Below are positions 60,620-64,000 of a stretch of DNA of 64,000 nucleotides, piece after piece. The notes beneath the pieces are model-generated. The model was not told where the DNA came from and did not search any database. It was given only the letters and a program-made list of their open reading frames with translations. Position 1 is the stretch's first letter. Each line of letters begins with the position of its first letter. The stretch comes from Vicia villosa (Eukaryota; Streptophyta; Magnoliopsida; Fabales; Fabaceae), in NCBI RefSeq assembly GCF_029867415.1, contig NC_081186.1, forward strand, positions 107,008,455 to 107,072,454. Reading direction: 5' to 3'. Made by a program: the position numbers and the translations under genes.

Positions 60620-61110
60620 TATAAGCAAAATTCATTCAATAGAGTACAAGAGGTACTCTTGTTCATTACAAGATCATCAATTTAATTTGAAATATTATAA
60701 GGTGGTCAACTAATTTTTAAAACGAGCTACAAATCACTTTAAATTTAGCCATACACACCAACACGTTGCCAACCATACAACTCCGTCCATATCCTATTTA
60801 GTTTTTCTATTCAATTTTCTTCTACGATGGTTGAAACTCTCCCAACTATGACAATTCTACTCAGCTTTCAGACCTAGTTACTCCTCCACTGCATGTCATA
60901 CCCTCTGAGTTATAGAGCAGTGGAACATTAGATGTGCTAATGTTTCTTCATCCTGAAAATAGAGAACGCATATCAAGTCTCTAATATTTTGTGCAATATC
61001 TCTTTTTCTCAATTAATATCTACATGGTAGTCTATCTAACATCAATCTCCATCCAGTCTAACATTTTAAAGATCTCTATGTAACTCTCCCTCCCATAGAG
61101 AGGTGTCTGC
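60620..61110 (-). pseudogene. LINE RT-associated zinc-binding region relic
   Basis: Minus-strand translation gives WRLMLDRLP, then KRDIAQNIRDLICVLYFQDEE, then ETLAHLMFHCSITQRV, TGA in place of Trp, HAVEE and further fragments. This is the zf-RVT region at the end of plant LINE polyproteins, in which ETLDHLFF-HC and VW are conserved. Several stops show decay. Nothing of the RT or endonuclease remains. Confidence 0.6.
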
Positions 61111-61129
61111 TCCTCCTGTTAAGTGAGAA

Positions 61130-63150
61130 TATGCCAATAGAAAATAATCTAGAGGCGTGAATAGACTTTTAAAATAAAAAATCAACCAATTTTTCAAATG
61201 AGAATAACCTGAGGTTTTTCAGAGTTTGCACACGGAAGTTTATAGAGCGAAAATGTGAAATTATACTCAATAAAAAATTATAGTGTAACAGCTCAAATCA
61301 ATTTACAAATATCGTAATGTCCATATGTAAAAACACAACGTATGCAATTGAATTAATTCGATAAGTCATGAGATGTGGCTAAGCAATTAATCAACAAGGC
61401 AATTCTAAAAGGAGGATGTTTCTCAGATTTTAATCACCACTGAAGCTCTTGATAGATTTTCAATTCCAACAAAACCTAAGCTTATCAAATAAACCGATAT
61501 TACCAAAATTAAACTTAAGTATGTATGTTTTGAAAAATTTAAATTCAAGGGTAAGGGATAGAGAGATGACACAGGGATTTATAGTTGTTCGACTTTGTCG
61601 TCCTCGCGAGAGTCTACGTCCACTTTAATAGTTGTTCATTTATTTTGACAAATATCTTGAGAGCATAAATAATCACTTATCTACAATAATGCTGAAAAAA
61701 ATAGCAAATAAAATTTTCAATATGGATCTTGACTTGTATATGGTCAAATGCCAAACTCTTCTGCGCAATATTTACTCGATCAACGCTTACAATCCATCAA
61801 TATCACCAATTTTGCTCAAAGTCTTCGTGTGTAGCAATAAACTCCTTGATCCTACCGATTCCTTGAGCGGTGAACTTCTGAAGATGTAAAAAGAACTCCG
61901 CCTTATCCGTGACTTTTCACACAATCACTACTAAGGAAGTTATGGAGCGAAGACCTTCTTCTTTTCACTAGAACTCGTGAGCATCAATGTCAACATCCTC
62001 AATCTTGCAAGAACCTGAAAAATATTTTACCCAATCTTCAAGAATGATCAGTTTCAAGACATCATCTCCCTCAATCAATTAACAATCACTCATGATTAAG
62101 AAATGAAATTCAAACTAAAGTTGAAGATGAAAGAAATTCAATTCAAGAGTTTAAGAGGAGGTAGTTGATTTTTCACAATAAATTCACATCAATATGGAAA
62201 TCTACTTAAATTCTCTTGTTTGAAAAGTGTTGAGAAAAGCTTATATGTTTGTTTGTGATGAAACACAAAAAAGACTAAAAATATTGGTTAGATTCCAATC
62301 AAAGTCAATGCATGTAATGAGTCAAGTGAGCAAGTGAGTGGAATAAAAGAGATTAAGATTTTTTTACCCTTTTTGTAGTTGATTCTAATTAAGTGCAATG
62401 TGTGATTCGAATCACAGGCCACGTGATTTGAATCATGTGCAATATTTGATTCGGGTCAGTTATTTCAGGAACTTTGAAAAATGCTGAAAAGTTGTATGAT
62501 TCGAATCATGTGCATAGTGTGATTCGAATCAAATTGGTAAGAGGTGACATGAAATTGTCTGATTCGAATCATGTGTAAAACCTTATTTGAATCAAATGGT
62601 TTTGTAAAAGTTTTGGTCACCTCTGTTGGATTTGATTCGAATCAAATTGAGTGAGTAAGTGATTGATTTGAATCAAATACATCAAACGTAATTTTTCATG
62701 ATTTTAAAGTTTTTCTTTGCATCTGACTTGAATTGAACACACATAGTCTTTATTCCACAAACGTACGCACTTGACTAAAAACATCTTGATCAAGTTGAAA
62801 CATAACCAAAGATTTATGCACGCTAAAAGATTCTCGAATTGATTTCAAAACTTGATTCACGATGTACAATTTATGAGGCAGACTCAAGAAAATATAATAA
62901 ATAAAAGTGATAAGACAAGCAACAAAATAACTGTATCGGGGGTGCTCCCATTATATATGATAAGGACATGCAAACAACTCCCCCTAAGTATATGTAACTG
63001 CAATCTCCTCCTTTTTAGTGCTGGCAAGCTTTCACTTGTAATTAAGTCAATTTTGAGCTAAAGGCAAAAATGCTTGTGCCCCCCCCCCAGAATCATTGCA
63101 CACAAACCACACCATAAAATGCATAAAACCAATCATAGAATCATTACAAC
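61130..63150 (-). mobile_element. Probable LTR and flanks of a copia element
   Basis: It lies between a copia pol end (63812-64000, minus strand) and unrelated DNA. A polypurine-like stretch, AAAGGGGGAGAAGT on the minus strand near 63150-63165, fits the 3' end of the element's internal part, so this region should hold the 3' LTR. It has palindromic repeats and a (C)10 run at 63079-63088 but no clear LTR ends. The boundaries are approximate. Confidence 0.4.
62403..62679. repeat. Array of GATTCGAATC palindromes
   Basis: Five perfect GATTCGAATC decamers and about four near matches (GATTTGAATC, ATTTGAATC, GATTCGGGTC) are spread through 277 bp, often as TGATTCGAATCA. They probably lie within the LTR of the copia element on the right. 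Confidence 0.85.
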
Positions 63151-63165
63151 TTCTCCCCCTTTGAC
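63150..63165 (-). other. Polypurine tract-like site
   Basis: The minus strand reads AAAGGGGGAGAAG after a GATATTGTC-type context, as found before the 3' LTR in SIRE/Maximus-like copia elements. Confidence 0.45.
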
Positions 63166-63647
63166 AATATCAAAAATAGATACTAATTTCCATAAGCGTA
63201 AACCAAAAACAAACAGCCTTCAAAAGTAATTCTAAAAGAACAAATGAGCTTAAACAAGCTAAGAAGAATATACAACAACTAAGATCAGATACAAATAAGA
63301 AGATAAACATGCTACATGCAACAAAATGCAACATAGTCATGCAACGACAATGTTAAAAAACAACATATAATGGTGATCAAAATACAATGTAAAGGAATTT
63401 ATTAGAAAGATAAATAATGCATGAACAATTATATAAATGCTCAAATGCATATAATTTGCAGTACCCATTTAAAAGACTTAAATATAAAGAAGAACAATAA
63501 AAGACATGTTGGAGAAATGAATAAGCATAATGGAGAGATAACAAACATACCTATGAATACATAGAACAAACACACACAACGATAGAGTTTAGAGACATAC
63601 CAAAGTAATCGGCAAAGTAAGATTTGCTACAAAATAGTGTTAGTGAA

Positions 63648-63781
<134 letters not shown>

Positions 63782-63811
63782 TAACAAATGAAACTAAACA
63801 AAATACTTATT

Positions 63812-64000
63812 CTATTTAAAGCACGAGGAATCTAAGATTCCCAAATTCCTACAAATGTTGTGAAAAGGTTCTGATGGCAATGGTTTTGTAAAAATTTCAG
63901 CAAGTTGACTTTTAGTGTCAATATATTTAAAAATAACATCTCCTTTTTCAATGTGATCTCTATAAAAGTGGTGCATGATCTCAATGTGTTTAGTTCATGA
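63812..64000 (-). pseudogene. copia RNase H C-terminus, cut by the window edge
   Basis: The minus strand encodes TKHIEIMHHFYRDHIEKGD, then FKYIDTKSQLAEIFTKPLP, ending NICRNLGILDSSCFK and TAG at 63814-63812. This is the conserved end of copia polyproteins (TKHIDIRHHFIRDHVEKG and LADIFTKPL). A TGA replaces the usual Trp codon just before TKHI (63995-63997), so this copy is inactive. The rest of pol lies beyond the window. Confidence 0.85.

Overview
This is a stretch of plant nuclear DNA, most likely from a legume, and the repeat types look like the temperate (galegoid) group. The evidence is GT-AG intron-exon genes with plant-only relatives, AT-rich intergenic DNA, and dense plant transposon relics: copia, gypsy and TRIM LTR elements, LINE tails, CACTA, Mutator-like and hAT-like DNA elements, and plant mobile domain (PMD) genes. 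The species cannot be fixed from sequence alone. No rRNA, tRNA, CRISPR or prokaryotic features were seen.

Four host genes could be assembled exon by exon with an intact frame. They are a lipase class 3 / diacylglycerol-lipase-like protein (minus strand, 938-5536, 657 aa), a caffeoyl-CoA O-methyltransferase-like enzyme (minus, 9495-10765, 232 aa), a plant inter-alpha-trypsin-inhibitor-heavy-chain-like VIT/vWA protein (plus, 42008-47600, 752 aa, with one GC-AG intron), and a secretory-type nucleoside diphosphate kinase (plus, 52984-54263, 177 aa). They are independent housekeeping or secondary-metabolism genes, not a pathway cluster.

The rest is layered transposon debris. At 7-9 kb there are MITE-like copies and a LINE tail. 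At 12-19 kb a decayed MULE (GRF zinc finger plus transposase tail) is split by a 2,057-bp CACTA-like element, followed by an LTR fragment and a PMD pseudogene split by a solo LTR. At 20-27 kb there are nested hAT-like elements, a 2,665-bp MULE with a PMD pseudogene and a 9-bp target duplication, a GC-rich element with a long (AT)n run, and three related MITEs. At 27.6-34 kb there is a deleted copia with both LTRs, a 312-bp three-copy tandem array, and a gypsy relic. At 36.8-40.4 kb there is a 1,755-bp MULE carrying a RACK1-like WD40 fragment, a 270-bp TRIM and a 1,214-bp solo LTR. At 48-52.5 kb there are rearranged copia pieces and a hAT-like MITE. At 56-64 kb there is a third PMD relic, a LINE relic and the end of another copia.

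The most interesting structures are two cases of host-exon capture. The CACTA-like element at 13238-15294 carries a MADS-box exon fused to an open Smr-domain exon, next to an almost perfect 34-bp inverted duplication of captured coding sequence that looks like a newborn small-RNA hairpin. The MULE at 36808-38562 carries a RACK1 fragment. Several insertions have exact target-site duplications that can be read directly.
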